Below are positions 19,099 through 28,867 of a stretch of DNA of 64,000 bases, piece by piece. The notes beneath the pieces are model-generated. The model worked only from the letters and a program-made list of their open reading frames with translations, had not been told where the DNA came from and made no database searches. This stretch comes from Gammaproteobacteria bacterium (GTDB lineage: Bacteria > Pseudomonadota > Gammaproteobacteria > JAPPPA01): contig JAUHZK010000004.1 of the NCBI GenBank assembly GCA_030425645.1, positions 219,583 through 283,582 of the forward strand, read 5' to 3'. The stretch's first letter is position 1; each line of letters begins with the position of its first letter. The position numbers were made by a program, and so were the translations under genes.

Positions 19099-19773
19099 TT
19101 ATCTAGGCGGGTCAATATTATTGCCAATGGATGTGTTGACCCTGAACCAGCCTGCAACCGAGTATCTATCGCGTCTGGCGGGTAACACTTCGTGCGGAAA
19201 TTCCTCGCTGAGGAAAACCACCAAGCTGCCAAAAAGCGGCACAACCTTCAGCCCAGTTCGGTCGTGATCGTCCCGATATAGCACCAACTCACCACCTTCC
19301 TCATGTCCCCAGGCTGGGTTCAAATAAGTCACTACCGACAACACTCGGTTTGCCTCACCCCGAAAAGCATCGTAATGCCTTTTGTAATAGGCCCCCGGTT
19401 CATAGTGGGCAAAATGGCTTTCAAACGAAAACAGGCCTAAGAAAAGTTGTTGGTTTAAAAAGCGCTGCAACTGGCCCATCCAGTCTATCCACTGCGCCCC
19501 GGCGTTGGACTCTCCCGTAATCCAACAAATCTCGTCGGTTCTTACAAACTCAGTTTTAACAAAATTTGTACCGCGGCCAATCCCCGCATCAGCGTATTTA
19601 TGGTCACTTAGGCTCTGTTGCTGAGCATATAAAGCGTTAGCTATATGCTCGGGTAAAGCCGCGGGCCGAACGCTAAAGCCCTTTTCGCGCAGGTCGTCAG
19701 CTATTTGCTGAAATAGCGTTTCATCAAAGCCGCTATTACACCCGCTGCTGGGAAAATGTTTTGCAGCTAACAA
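19099..19773 (-). CDS. 2OG-Fe(II) oxygenase (PKHD-type/SM-20-like)
   Basis: The 224-residue protein has the double-stranded beta-helix metal site: HxD in YYKRHYDAF (about residue 134), distal His in EEFPHEVLPA and the 2-oxoglutarate-binding Arg in RDRYSVAGWFR. VLSVVTYLNPAWGHEEGGEL is the usual strand between. It resembles PKHD/prolyl-4-hydroxylase-like proteins, which hydroxylate proteins or are of unknown role in bacteria. Single gene in an accessory patch. Confidence 0.87.
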   Translation of the reverse strand: MLAAKHFPSSGCNSGFDETLFQQIADDLREKGFSVRPAALPEHIANALYAQQQSLSDHKYADAGIGRGTNFVKTEFVRTDEICWITGESNAGAQWIDWMGQLQRFLNQQLFLGLFSFESHFAHYEPGAYYKRHYDAFRGEANRVLSVVTYLNPAWGHEEGGELVLYRDDHDRTGLKVVPLFGSLVVFLSEEFPHEVLPARRDRYSVAGWFRVNTSIGNNIDPPR

Positions 19774-19887
19774 GCTAGCTTTTACCTTGTTCTAGATTAA
19801 ATGGCACACAGGCTAAAGTGCCTGAGACAAAGTAGTTTACTCCGCTTGGTTAGCTAAAAACATTGATCTAAGTCCCATTAGTCGGAG

Positions 19888-20000
19888 AAAACGTGGTCTG
19901 TCCCCGTTTTTCCATTCATTTACTAGGTTCCACTTTGAGGTTAAAGGGCTTTGCCCCCTTTAACTTATTAGCTAGAAAAACGTGGTCTGTCCCCGTTTTT
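19888..20000. repeat. paired AACGTGGTCTGTCCCCGTTTTT repeats around a hairpin
   Basis: Two copies of a motif centred on CGTGGTCTGTCCCCGTTTTT (19891 and 19980) flank a perfect inverted repeat GTTAAAGGG/CCCTTTAAC (19940-19964). Similar GGTCTGTCCCC motifs occur again at 28783-28860. Such elements resemble REP-like palindromes that are mobilised by REP-associated tyrosine transposases elsewhere; no transposase gene is present here. Confidence 0.65.
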
Positions 20001-20040
20001 GTCTTTGATTGCCGCGGTTTTCTACTAATTCAACAATGCG

Positions 20041-20227
20041 TTTTAGTAGTGAGATTTCGGTGTCGCGATTCACGGTAATGATCTGGCTGAAATCAATTTA
20101 CTCTGACCCCTTTGATTTCCCCTTTGATTTGGACCCCTTTGATTTGTGACCCCTTTGATTTTTAGTAGTGAGATTTCGGTGTCGCGATTCACGGTAATGA
20201 TCTAGCTGAAATCAATTGACTCTGATC
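20041..20227. repeat. 68-bp direct repeat with CCCCTTTGATTT microrepeats between
   Basis: The sequence from TTTTAGTAGTGAGATTTCGG at 20041 to CTCTGACCCC recurs almost exactly from 20160, with only a few substitutions. Between the two copies CCCCTTTGATTT appears about four times in tandem. The whole intergenic space 19774-20257 has no convincing gene and is filled by these repeats. Confidence 0.75.
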
Positions 20228-20257
20228 CCATTGATTTTGTTGCCTCTTAACGGAGTT

Positions 20258-20980
20258 CTACAAATCTAGCGATAAGGTTTCGTGAGAAACAATTCTTGAA
20301 ATTAGAATTTTTAGATCGTTGTGTGGAAAGTGTCCGAGTTCGGTGTTGATGAAGTCGATTAGCCCTGGGATTTCGCTATCAGATTTGACGAAGATATAGC
20401 GAATATCTGTTGGACCGAGTGCCAAACTATACTTTTCCATTGATTGGTTGGATGCTTCGGTTTCTTTCTGATCAAAAAAACGATCTTCTTCGATGAGTAC
20501 GCTCTCTGGAGCAACGTATCGCCATTCGTTTTCTTGATAGAACTCCTTTTCTATTATTTCTCCTGACACAACCATCTTGCCGCTTATTGGTTTGGTAAGT
20601 GACCAAAGTTTATAGAGGTGTTGGTTGTGCTGAGCTTCTTTATCTTGGTCTTCATATTGAACATCAAACATGTATTTCATTAAGGCTTGAAGTTTGCCTT
20701 CCGGCGGCGAGTAGACTACAGGCTCCAACTTGTTAGTTAACCCCCAGCTTTTAGAGAGCCCCAGTCCGTAGTCGCCATAAAAGTCTTTATGTTCTGCAAT
20801 TCTGGAAAGGGGGATATCGCAGAAGCATGCAATGGGAAAGGCGACTTGTTTGGTGTCTTTCCAGCCCATCCACTCGACGTCTTCTAAGCAAAATCTTGGA
20901 TGCACTCCGTGTTTCAGAATTAGCTTTAGAACATCCAAAGACTTAGTGAAATGAAAAAGGCTGTCTGACTTAGGTTTCAA
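20258..20980 (-). CDS. AbiGi-like abortive-infection protein, solitary
   Basis: The 240-residue protein begins with SLFHFTKSLDVLKLILKHGV and continues HPRFCLEDVEW, the hallmark of the AbiGi family (antitoxin-side protein of AbiG abortive infection). The pattern FPIACFCDIPLSR and NEWRYVA in the middle also fit the family. The expected nucleotidyltransferase partner AbiGii is not next to it: neighbours are acs and repeat-rich DNA. Base composition is more AT-rich than the neighbours, suggesting acquisition by transfer. Function on its own is unknown. Confidence 0.7.
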   Translation of the reverse strand: MKPKSDSLFHFTKSLDVLKLILKHGVHPRFCLEDVEWMGWKDTKQVAFPIACFCDIPLSRIAEHKDFYGDYGLGLSKSWGLTNKLEPVVYSPPEGKLQALMKYMFDVQYEDQDKEAQHNQHLYKLWSLTKPISGKMVVSGEIIEKEFYQENEWRYVAPESVLIEEDRFFDQKETEASNQSMEKYSLALGPTDIRYIFVKSDSEIPGLIDFINTELGHFPHNDLKILISRIVSHETLSLDL

Positions 20981-21011
20981 TGATTAGCTTCTTTTCTTGT
21001 GAGGATGAGGT

Positions 21012-22967
21012 TCAAGCCTTCCCCTGCAACTGTTCAACAATTGCCGGGTTTTCAAGCGTTGAGGTGTCTTGGGTAATTTCTTCGCCCTTTGCAATTGCCC
21101 TTAGAAGGCGGCGCATGATTTTGCCGCTTCTTGTTTTCGGTAAGTTGTCGGCGAAGCGGATGTCGTCTGGCTTAGCAATCGCGCCGATTTCTTTGGCTAC
21201 CCATTCGCGGAGTTCTTGCACGATGGGGTCGTCGTTACTCGGGCGTTCGCCTTTACACACTACATAAGCAAATACGGATTCGCCTTTTACGTCGTGCGGT
21301 TTGCCGACGACGGCGGCTTCGGCAACGCGGTCGTGTGAAACGAGTGCAGATTCGATTTCCATGGTGCCGAGGCGGTGGCCGGATACGTTTAGGACGTCGT
21401 CAATGCGGCCCATAATCCAGAAGTAGCCGTCGGCGTCGCGGTGTGCGGAATCACCCGCGACGTAGTATTTGCCGTTGAAGGTGCTCCAATAGGTGTCGTA
21501 GTAGCGTTGGTCGTCGCCCCATACGGTGCGGAGCATGGACGGCCACGGTTTGCGAATAACGAGGTAGCCGCCTTCTTCTGGGTTGCTAACGGTGTCGCCG
21601 TTTTCGTCAACGATGTCGGCGGCAATGCCGGGTAGGGGTTTGGTGCAGGAGCCGGGTTTGGTAGCGGTGGCGCCGGGTACGGGGGCGATCATTTGTGCGC
21701 CGGTTTCGGTTTGCCACCAGGTATCTACAATCGGACATTGTTCTTTGCCGATGACTTCGTGGTACCACATCCAAGCTTCTGGGTTGATGGGTTCGCCGAC
21801 GGTGCCGAGCAGGCGAATGCTGCTGAGGTCGTATTGATTGGGGAATTCGTCGCCGAGTTTCATCAGCGCGCGGATAGCGGTTGGCGCGGTGTAGAACACA
21901 GTGACTTTGTGTTGTTCGACCATACGCCAGAAGCGACCGGCGTCTGGCACCACGGGTGCGCCCTCGTACATGACGATGGTGCTGCCGACGGCAAGGGGGC
22001 CGTAGCAAACGTAGCTGTGGCCGGTAATCCAACCGACGTCGGCGGTGCACCAGAAAACGTCGTCGTGTTTTAAGTCCATGACGAGGTCGTTGGTGTAAAT
22101 GGTGCCGAGCAGGTAACCGGCGGAGCTGTGTTGGATGCCTTTGGGTTTGCCGGTAGAGCCGGAGGTGTAGAGCAGGAACAGAGGGTGCTCGGCGTCTAAC
22201 CACACGGGGTCGCAGACTTGGCTTTGGCCGTCGATGGCGTCTGCCCACCAGATGTCGCGGCCGTTTTGCATGTTTATGTCGTGGCCAGTGCGTTTTTGCA
22301 CAATCACGCTTTGAATGGTTTCGCAGCCGCTGCTGAGGGCTTCGTCTACGGCTTGTTTGAGTTCAACAATGCTGCCGCCGCGGGTGGCGCCGTCGGCGGT
22401 AATCACCATTTTGGCGCCGGCGTCTTCAATGCGGTCTCGAAGCGAGCTGGCAGAGAAACCACCGAATACCACGGAGTGCACGGCGCCAATGCGGGCGCAG
22501 GCTTGCATGGCGATGACGGCTTCTGGCGTCATTGGCATATACAGCACTACGCGATCGCCGGTTTCTAAGCCTTGGGCTTTTAGGGCGTTGGCGAATTGGC
22601 CGATTTCGTCGTGCAGTTCAATGTAGGTAATGGTGCGGGTGTCGCCGCCTTCGCCTTCAAAAATAATGGCGGGTTTGTCGCCAAATTTTTCTAAGTGGCG
22701 ATCAACACAGTTGTAAGAGACGTTGGTTTTGCCGTCGGTAAACCATTGGTAGTGCGGCGCCTTGCTGTCGTCTAGCGTTTGCGTGAATGGGGTTTCCCAA
22801 TGCAGGCGACGACGCGCTTGGTCGGCCCAAAAGCCTTCGTGGTCGCGCTGGGCAGCGGCGTGTAGTTCGGTCAGTTCCAGTGCGGTGTAGTTGGCTTGGG
22901 CCTGAAAGTTTTCAGACGGGGCAAAGCTGCGGTTCTCGGTTAGAACCGAGGTAATCTTTTCAGACAT
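21012..22967 (-). CDS. acs: acetyl-CoA synthetase
   Basis: The 651-residue enzyme activates acetate to acetyl-CoA through acetyl-AMP. The adenylation motifs are intact: [13 protein letters not shown] (phosphate loop), [27 protein letters not shown], and the hinge region [20 protein letters not shown]. The C-terminal [14 protein letters not shown] contains the lysine that is acetylated to switch the enzyme off in other bacteria. Length equals that of E. coli Acs (652). The gene stands alone. Confidence 0.97.
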   Translation of the reverse strand: MSEKITSVLTENRSFAPSENFQAQANYTALELTELHAAAQRDHEGFWADQARRRLHWETPFTQTLDDSKAPHYQWFTDGKTNVSYNCVDRHLEKFGDKPAIIFEGEGGDTRTITYIELHDEIGQFANALKAQGLETGDRVVLYMPMTPEAVIAMQACARIGAVHSVVFGGFSASSLRDRIEDAGAKMVITADGATRGGSIVELKQAVDEALSSGCETIQSVIVQKRTGHDINMQNGRDIWWADAIDGQSQVCDPVWLDAEHPLFLLYTSGSTGKPKGIQHSSAGYLLGTIYTNDLVMDLKHDDVFWCTADVGWITGHSYVCYGPLAVGSTIVMYEGAPVVPDAGRFWRMVEQHKVTVFYTAPTAIRALMKLGDEFPNQYDLSSIRLLGTVGEPINPEAWMWYHEVIGKEQCPIVDTWWQTETGAQMIAPVPGATATKPGSCTKPLPGIAADIVDENGDTVSNPEEGGYLVIRKPWPSMLRTVWGDDQRYYDTYWSTFNGKYYVAGDSAHRDADGYFWIMGRIDDVLNVSGHRLGTMEIESALVSHDRVAEAAVVGKPHDVKGESVFAYVVCKGERPSNDDPIVQELREWVAKEIGAIAKPDDIRFADNLPKTRSGKIMRRLLRAIAKGEEITQDTSTLENPAIVEQLQGKA

Positions 22968-23031
22968 TGTGTCTCCAGCACTCTAGGGTGGCGTTGGGTG
23001 ATGTTCTTAGTTTGCGTCTACTGTAGCTGGC

Positions 23032-24498
23032 CTACAGCCCAGATTGAATAGGTTGCGCCAATATCCATAAACCGGCGGTGGTAAAGGCCATCATTAGCAG
23101 CAGCATGGGTAGCTGGCTTAAGGTGGCTTTTTTGTGATCGCCAAATAGCCGCAAGGCCTCTACGTGGGCGATATACACAGAAATAATGTGGCCAATCACA
23201 ATGGTCACTACCTGCACATGCCAAACAATATTGATGTCGGGAATGATGGGATATTTAAACCAGTCGGCGGTGCCGAATAGGTTCCAACCTAAACCAAAGG
23301 GGTTAGAAAACAGCGCGATGATTTTTACACCCTGTGTCATCAGCAGGGTGTAGTAATGCGTTAGGTGATAAACCAAGGCAATGGGCAGTAGGGAATAGGC
23401 AAAGCGCATGGCCAATAGCTGCATGCTGTGTTGGCTGCCGGCCAGTTTCTTGCCCAGCCACAGCGCTAACAAATAGGCGGCGAGATAAACAAATGGGCTA
23501 AGCAGCAAGCTGCCCCATTGGTAGGCTTGGTACCAGCTGCGGTGCGTAACAATGGCGCGCAGGCCTTGGTTGATGACTTCTGGGTCTAGCGCGGGTAGCA
23601 GGCTAGACCAAAATAAACGTTGCCACGGCACGGTTTCATGCAGGCCGTCGTAGGCGGTTGACGACAGCATAAAGAGAATAAATATCACCAAGCTGCGATG
23701 GTCGGCGCTTTCTTTTAGCAAGGCGGAAAAAGGCCATTGGCCGCTGATGTAGTAACCGCCTTTGTCGTTTTGCTGAATGGTAAACGGTGCCGCTAGTGCC
23801 ATCATGCGTAGAAAAACGCTAAAAAATTCGCCGTAGCGGAACCAGCTTTTAATGCCCCACAGCAGGCAGCCGAGCAAGTTAATGCCGCTGTAAGCGAGCA
23901 GGTAATACGCTAGCGATAGCGGCTTGGTGTTGCCAAATAACTCAACCCAAATAAAGGCCATGTATAAGCCAATGGCGGGCCAATAACCGTAGTCTTGGCT
24001 CTGGTAGCGGAATAGGCCCTGTGACATCGGCTTGACCACTTTGGCCGCCAATTGGCTAAGGCTCTGCCACGGGTTGGCGTATTGGTATAAGCCGCCGAAT
24101 AGGGCACTGAAGTAAGCAAACGCTAGTACAAAAATGATCCAAAACAGGGTCATATTGAGATTGGCGTAGGCATTGGGGTGGCCCCATATGCCGGTCACAA
24201 TAGCCAGCGCTAAAAACAGCAGGGCGAGGGCTTTGGAGAACAGCACTAAGTAACTGAGCAGCGGTCGTTCGACGATTTTTTTGCTGGCGCCACCGTTGGC
24301 ATCGGCACCGCGGCGCATAAAAATGGCTGCGATCAAAAATGACAGCGCGAGTGCGGCCACGCTGGCAGAGCCATATAACCAAAATGGCACTGGCAAGGTG
24401 TAACTAATACCAAACGAGTGTGCTTGGGCCTGGCTGCTAAGTCCGGCGGCTGAAATGAAAGCAGCGCTACGGCCTAGCCGCAGTGCCGTAGGGCGCAT
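23032..24498 (-). CDS. polytopic membrane protein of the 'fenitrothion hydrolase' annotation group
   Basis: The 488-residue protein has a signal-like start followed by AHSFGISYTLPVPFWLYGSA and ten or more membrane helices. That N-terminal pattern is shared by proteins often annotated as fenitrothion hydrolase; I recall this name from the family, and it does not prove pesticide hydrolysis. Its ATG overlaps the stop of the cupredoxin-like gene by one base (TAATG), so the two proteins very likely work together, perhaps in copper handling or membrane redox chemistry. Confidence 0.6.
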   Translation of the reverse strand: MRPTALRLGRSAAFISAAGLSSQAQAHSFGISYTLPVPFWLYGSASVAALALSFLIAAIFMRRGADANGGASKKIVERPLLSYLVLFSKALALLFLALAIVTGIWGHPNAYANLNMTLFWIIFVLAFAYFSALFGGLYQYANPWQSLSQLAAKVVKPMSQGLFRYQSQDYGYWPAIGLYMAFIWVELFGNTKPLSLAYYLLAYSGINLLGCLLWGIKSWFRYGEFFSVFLRMMALAAPFTIQQNDKGGYYISGQWPFSALLKESADHRSLVIFILFMLSSTAYDGLHETVPWQRLFWSSLLPALDPEVINQGLRAIVTHRSWYQAYQWGSLLLSPFVYLAAYLLALWLGKKLAGSQHSMQLLAMRFAYSLLPIALVYHLTHYYTLLMTQGVKIIALFSNPFGLGWNLFGTADWFKYPIIPDINIVWHVQVVTIVIGHIISVYIAHVEALRLFGDHKKATLSQLPMLLLMMAFTTAGLWILAQPIQSGL

Positions 24499-24896
24499 TA
24501 GGGATGTACCTCAATCGCGCCAATTTCACGGTGGGCTTTATGTAGCTCGTAGCCAAAACGGCCGGCATAACTAGCGGTGAACTCTAGTACGGCGGGTGTG
24601 TTGGGTTCTAGTTGCACGGCAATGTCGTAACCATGCAAATGCAGCTCATCAGGCTGGTTGCTGGTAAATACCAAACGTACTTGGTCGCCACGTTTTACTT
24701 TAATCGCGTCTGGGCCTTCGCTAACCCAGCCGTCGGTGATGGTAATGGTGGCGTTGTTGGTGGCCTCAGCATTGCTGGTATCAACAGTGCTGTCGTGTTC
24801 TTCATCGCCGTGGGCAAAGGCATGGCTGCCATACAGCATGGTGCCTGCCAAAAGCGCGGCTAATAGCTTGTGGGCGATGTCGTTTAGGCTGCGCAT
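24498..24896 (-). CDS. cupredoxin-like periplasmic protein
   Basis: The 132-residue protein has a signal peptide, a His/Asp/Glu-rich segment (HGDEEHD, about residues 29-35) and a cupredoxin-like beta sandwich with VKRGDQVRLVFTSNQPDELH followed by HLHGYDI. The usual Cys ligand of blue copper proteins is absent; histidines (HLHGYD, LHKAH) would have to supply metal binding. It is translationally coupled to the membrane protein gene downstream. Confidence 0.72.
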   Translation of the reverse strand: MRSLNDIAHKLLAALLAGTMLYGSHAFAHGDEEHDSTVDTSNAEATNNATITITDGWVSEGPDAIKVKRGDQVRLVFTSNQPDELHLHGYDIAVQLEPNTPAVLEFTASYAGRFGYELHKAHREIGAIEVHP

Positions 24897-25091
24897 CGTC
24901 TCTCTTCCTGTGTCTCGTCCGGCGCATACTATAACGTGTTGGTGGCACCCTGCCGCAAGGGCGCAAGCAAAATATGTTGTCTCTGTGACTGGTTGCTACG
25001 TGCTAGTTTTTTGCCTGACGTAGCAGTTACGTACAAGCCACTGATTGAATTTGTATTCATCATCAGTAGCTACAAAAATATTGGAGAAGAC

Positions 25092-27440
25092 ATGCTTAAG
25101 CTACGTTATTCCGCAGCGATGCTTACCTTGGTATTGGCTGCTTGTGGCGGTTCATCCCCTAGCGGCAATGGTTCTGGTAATGGTTCTGGCAATCCAGAGC
25201 AACCGCTTTCAGCGGTACCTAAAAACGAATTCCAAATGGCTAACGGTTGCTTTGCCGTGCAGTCTGTGGCGACGCAACAGTACGCGCTGCGCCAAGCCGG
25301 TGGCGACTACCGTTTTGATGCGGCCAGTGCGGCGGAAGCGACCCCGTTTTATTTTAAAGCCACTGACTTAGGTAAGTATTTATTGCTGGCGGAAGACAAT
25401 AGCTTCCCGGCAGCAGCTGGCGGCGTGGCTAGCGTTTCCGCTCCGGCGGAAGCGGCCGATTGGACCATTAGCATGGACGGCGACAGCTTTGTGATTGCCT
25501 CGGCTAGCGCTGCTGCCAGCTGGGCTGAAGATGACAACGGTGCCTTGGTGTTGGCAGCAACGCCGGGTGCATTCCGTTTTGAGCCAGCCCGTGATTGTGA
25601 AATCTTCCCTGAATTAAGTACCAACGTGGACGGCCCTAGTTTTAAGGGTTTGCGTTCAGACGGCACCGTGGCCGGTTTTGCCGACGTGCACGTGCATTGG
25701 TCCGCGACTGACTTTTTGGGTGGCGCTGAGCATGGTTCTCCGTATCACCGCTTTGGCGTAGAGCATGCCGTGGGCGATTGTGAGGAAACTCACGGCCCGA
25801 GCGGTTTTGCAGATTTGGTAGGCGGTTTGTACGGGCAAGACTTTGACGGCCATGCCACCGCCGGTTATCCGCAATTTGTGGAATGGCCCGGCCGTGGCAT
25901 GTTGACCCACGAAGGCATGTACTACAAATGGGTAGAGCGCGCCTGGAAGTCTGGTTTGCGAATTATGGTTAACGACTTGGTTGAAAACCGCGTGCTCTGC
26001 GAGCTAGTGAAAACCACCGACACAGCTAACCCCTTGGTTGAGCAGGGTGGCCCAGGTTTGCAATGCAACGAAATGGAGTCGGTGTACAAGCAGATCGAAT
26101 TTATGGCGCGCCTACAAGACTATATTGACGCCCAAAGCGGCGGCCCCGGTGAAGGTTGGATGCGTCTGGTCGGTTCTCCAGAAGAGGCTCGCCAAGTGAT
26201 TGCCGAGGGTAAATTGGCAGTGGTTCAGGGCGTCGAAATTTCGCACTTGTTTAACTGCCAAGTGAACTACAACTTGCCAGCGGTAAGCCTGCCGACGGGG
26301 CTGTTGGGCGGCGAAAACCCGGGGGAGCCGGAGTCTGAGCTATCTGAAAGCGTGCATGCTTATGGGCAGGACCGTATTGACGACCGCCTAGAAGAAACCC
26401 TTGGCCTAGCCAATGAAAAGTCTTGTACTGAGGCCGGCATTAAAGCGCAGCTAGATGATCTTTGGGATAAAGGTGTGCGCCAGCTGTTTCCGGTGCATGA
26501 ATTTGATAACGCCTTTGGCGGCAATGGTATTTTTGAAGGTTTGGTTCTAAATCTCGGTAACTTTAAAGATACCGGCCGTTTCTGGCAGACCTACGACTGC
26601 CCAGAACAGGAATACTTCTTCGACGCCGGCGCGGTAATGACCACCTCTACAGGCGGCCTCTGTGAAACGGCTGGCTCTGCCGAGTGTGAGCAGCTGTTTG
26701 GCGCTTTAGAGCCGATTCTAGGGCCGCTGACGGATGTGACTGGCGCCTTGACGCTGCCAGTTTATGGGCCGGAAAAGCAGTGTAATGCCCGTTGGACAAC
26801 CCCGATCGGCAACTTCATGTTTGATGAGCTGATGAAGAAAGGCATCATTATTGAAGTTGACCACCTAGAGCTGGAAATGAAGTCGGAACTGATTGAGAAA
26901 GCCGCAGCAATAACGCCGGCCTACCCATTGGTTTCCACGCACGGTGGTCATGGTGGTATTAGTACCCAGCAAGCGCAGGACATGCTCGCTGGCGGCGGTT
27001 TGATTTATCCGTACAAGCCAAACGGCGAGGGTTTCTCAGCCTTCGTAGAGAAAGTGCGTGATGTTATGCCGGCCAATTACGACTACCCATTTGCGGTGGG
27101 TTATGGTGCCGACACTAATGGTTTGGGCGGCCAAGCTGGCCCGCAAAGCGAAGCTATTAGTTATCCGTTTACCTTGTTTGAGGGTACCGATTGGGCTGGT
27201 GTTTTGGGCGACGGTATTGAAGTGGCGCCGCTGACCTTTGAAATCTCACAGGTGCCTGAGAGTGGTCGTCAGTTCGATATTAATAGCGAAGGCCAGTCGC
27301 ATTACGGCTTGGTGGCTGACTTTGTTGAGCAGGTACGTGTGACCGGCGGCAACGAGGCGCTCAAGGCGCTATACAACTCGGCCGAGACTTATCTGCAAAT
27401 GTGGGAGCGCACTTTGCAGTCGAGTGCTTCGTTAAATTAA
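25092..27440 (+). CDS. lipoprotein metal hydrolase, M19 dipeptidase-like (paralogue of 37840-40620)
   Basis: ATG 25092 (GGAGAA upstream) gives 782 residues: lipoprotein signal with LVLAAC, a Ser/Gly/Asn-rich linker, a small ricin-like or beta domain (about 40-170), then an amidohydrolase-fold region. Likely metal and catalytic residues follow the M19 order: HxH in FADVHVHWSA, Glu in VVQGVEISH, His in VEVDHLELE, His in VSTHGGHGG, Asp in GYGADTNGLG. Long insertions distinguish it from classical membrane dipeptidase. It should be anchored to the outer membrane. Substrate unknown. Confidence 0.72.
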   Translation: MLKLRYSAAMLTLVLAACGGSSPSGNGSGNGSGNPEQPLSAVPKNEFQMANGCFAVQSVATQQYALRQAGGDYRFDAASAAEATPFYFKATDLGKYLLLAEDNSFPAAAGGVASVSAPAEAADWTISMDGDSFVIASASAAASWAEDDNGALVLAATPGAFRFEPARDCEIFPELSTNVDGPSFKGLRSDGTVAGFADVHVHWSATDFLGGAEHGSPYHRFGVEHAVGDCEETHGPSGFADLVGGLYGQDFDGHATAGYPQFVEWPGRGMLTHEGMYYKWVERAWKSGLRIMVNDLVENRVLCELVKTTDTANPLVEQGGPGLQCNEMESVYKQIEFMARLQDYIDAQSGGPGEGWMRLVGSPEEARQVIAEGKLAVVQGVEISHLFNCQVNYNLPAVSLPTGLLGGENPGEPESELSESVHAYGQDRIDDRLEETLGLANEKSCTEAGIKAQLDDLWDKGVRQLFPVHEFDNAFGGNGIFEGLVLNLGNFKDTGRFWQTYDCPEQEYFFDAGAVMTTSTGGLCETAGSAECEQLFGALEPILGPLTDVTGALTLPVYGPEKQCNARWTTPIGNFMFDELMKKGIIIEVDHLELEMKSELIEKAAAITPAYPLVSTHGGHGGISTQQAQDMLAGGGLIYPYKPNGEGFSAFVEKVRDVMPANYDYPFAVGYGADTNGLGGQAGPQSEAISYPFTLFEGTDWAGVLGDGIEVAPLTFEISQVPESGRQFDINSEGQSHYGLVADFVEQVRVTGGNEALKALYNSAETYLQMWERTLQSSASLN

Positions 27441-27498
27441 CGGCTGGCGATTGTCTGTATGGTCTATAGGGGCCATCAGGCAGTTGCGCTAAAATGCG

Positions 27499-27529
27499 GG
27501 CCCGCTACCCTTGGTAGTGGGCCTTTTTT
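27499..27529 (+). terminator. intrinsic terminator after the lipoprotein hydrolase
   Basis: A GCCCGCTACC/GGTAGTGGGC stem with one G-T pair is followed by seven T. Confidence 0.82.
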
Positions 27530-27549
27530 ATGACTATTGGGTTGTGGCT

Positions 27550-28776
27550 ATGCGTTTACCGCTAATTGGTGCTTTAAAAGCGAATGACAAACTAACTGCT
27601 GGGCTAAGCAACGCCTTTGACTGGTTGTTCTTGCGTGAAAGCTTGGTGAAGTCAGGCAAAACGCCGTATGACGTGATTTATGAGCAGGCGCCGATGAGTC
27701 TGCGCTATTACCCAACACCGCCTAAATCTAGCATTACCGTGAGTGATGGTAGCCAGTTGGCAGTGCGACCGAATAACCGCCAGGTGCCGCTTATTTTGGT
27801 GCCGCCACTGGGCGTGACCACCGAAACCTTTGATTTAATGCCGCACCGCAGCTTGGCGCGTTATATGTCGGCCTGCGGTTTTTACACTTATTTAGTGGAT
27901 TGGGGCGAGCCGCAAAAAGAACATGCGCACCTCAGCTTGAAAGATTATGCCGACGAGATGCTGGGCAAGGCCATTGATCAAGTGCGCGAGCACTCTGGCA
28001 GTGAAGAAGTGTCGATGATGGGCTGGTGTATGGGCGGCTTGTTGATTCTGCTGAATAGCGGCTTTAACAAAGATCCGCGGGTGAAGAATATTGTCACCGT
28101 AGCCAGCCCAATTGATCTCCGTGGCGGCGGCATTGTGGCGCGCTCAGCCACGGCCTTAGATGCGCCCGCGCGTTTGGTACGCAAATATTCCAACTGGCGT
28201 ATTCACAAACTTAATCCAACCTTATTGGCGTCGCCAAATTGGTTGACCACTTTAGGCTTCAAGCTCACTGACCCGATCGGTTCGATTACCACCTACTGGG
28301 ACTTGGTAACACGGCTATGGGATCGTGAGTTTGTTGAAAACCACAGCACCACCTCCGACTATCTGAACAATATGCTGCTGTACCCGGGTGGCGTGATTCA
28401 AGACATGATGGTGAGTGGCGCGATTGATAACCAGTTTGCGAAAGGCAAGATGCAGATTCGCGGCAGTGAATCTGACCTGACCAGTATTAAAGCGGACATG
28501 ATGGTGTTTGCTGGTGACCGCGATGTGCTGGTGCCAGCTCCAGTGGCGCGCAAATTAATGGAAGTGGTGAGCAGCCAAGACAAAACCTTTACCGTCTCGC
28601 CAGGCGGCCATATGGGTGTGGTCTTGGGCAGCAAGGCGATGGCCAATGTCTGGGAACCGGCAGCTGAGTGGCTAGCAGAGCGTTCGGGTGAGCTGGTGAA
28701 AGATGGCAACAGCATGGCCGATAAAGCCAATGCTAAGGCTAAGCGCCGCGCGCTCGAAGACGACTTTATCTACTAA
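27550..28776 (+). CDS. PHA synthase (PhaC)-like alpha/beta hydrolase
   Basis: ATG 27550 gives 408 residues. The nucleophile elbow is GWCMGG (about residue 160), with Cys instead of the Ser of lipases, as in polyhydroxyalkanoate synthases; FAGDRDVLVPAP supplies the Asp and SPGGHMGVV the His. PLILVPPLGVTTETFDL and YLVDWGEPQ are also PhaC-like. The protein is shorter than class I PhaC and no phaA/B genes are near, so it may act as a PhaC-like acyltransferase or hydrolase rather than a full synthase. Confidence 0.78.
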   Translation: MRLPLIGALKANDKLTAGLSNAFDWLFLRESLVKSGKTPYDVIYEQAPMSLRYYPTPPKSSITVSDGSQLAVRPNNRQVPLILVPPLGVTTETFDLMPHRSLARYMSACGFYTYLVDWGEPQKEHAHLSLKDYADEMLGKAIDQVREHSGSEEVSMMGWCMGGLLILLNSGFNKDPRVKNIVTVASPIDLRGGGIVARSATALDAPARLVRKYSNWRIHKLNPTLLASPNWLTTLGFKLTDPIGSITTYWDLVTRLWDREFVENHSTTSDYLNNMLLYPGGVIQDMMVSGAIDNQFAKGKMQIRGSESDLTSIKADMMVFAGDRDVLVPAPVARKLMEVVSSQDKTFTVSPGGHMGVVLGSKAMANVWEPAAEWLAERSGELVKDGNSMADKANAKAKRRALEDDFIY

Positions 28777-28780
28777 TGCG

Positions 28781-28862
28781 GCGGGGGACAGACCCCTCCA
28801 ATTCGTCAGTGCACGTTATTTGTATTCCGAGTTTGCTGGATGGGCGGGGTCTGTCCCCGGAT
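28781..28862. repeat. GGGGACAGACCCC inverted repeat
   Basis: GGGGGACAGACCCC just after the PhaC-like stop and GGGGTCTGTCCCCGG just before the next gene face each other across about 50 bp. The core equals the GGTCTGTCCCC motif of the 19.9-kb repeats, so both are probably copies of one REP-like family. Confidence 0.7.
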
Positions 28863-28867
28863 AGCTT

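Noticed and set aside
21389-22626. Several open frames on both strands inside acs
   Set aside because: They are by-products of the GC-rich codon use of acs; none has a domain or start signal.
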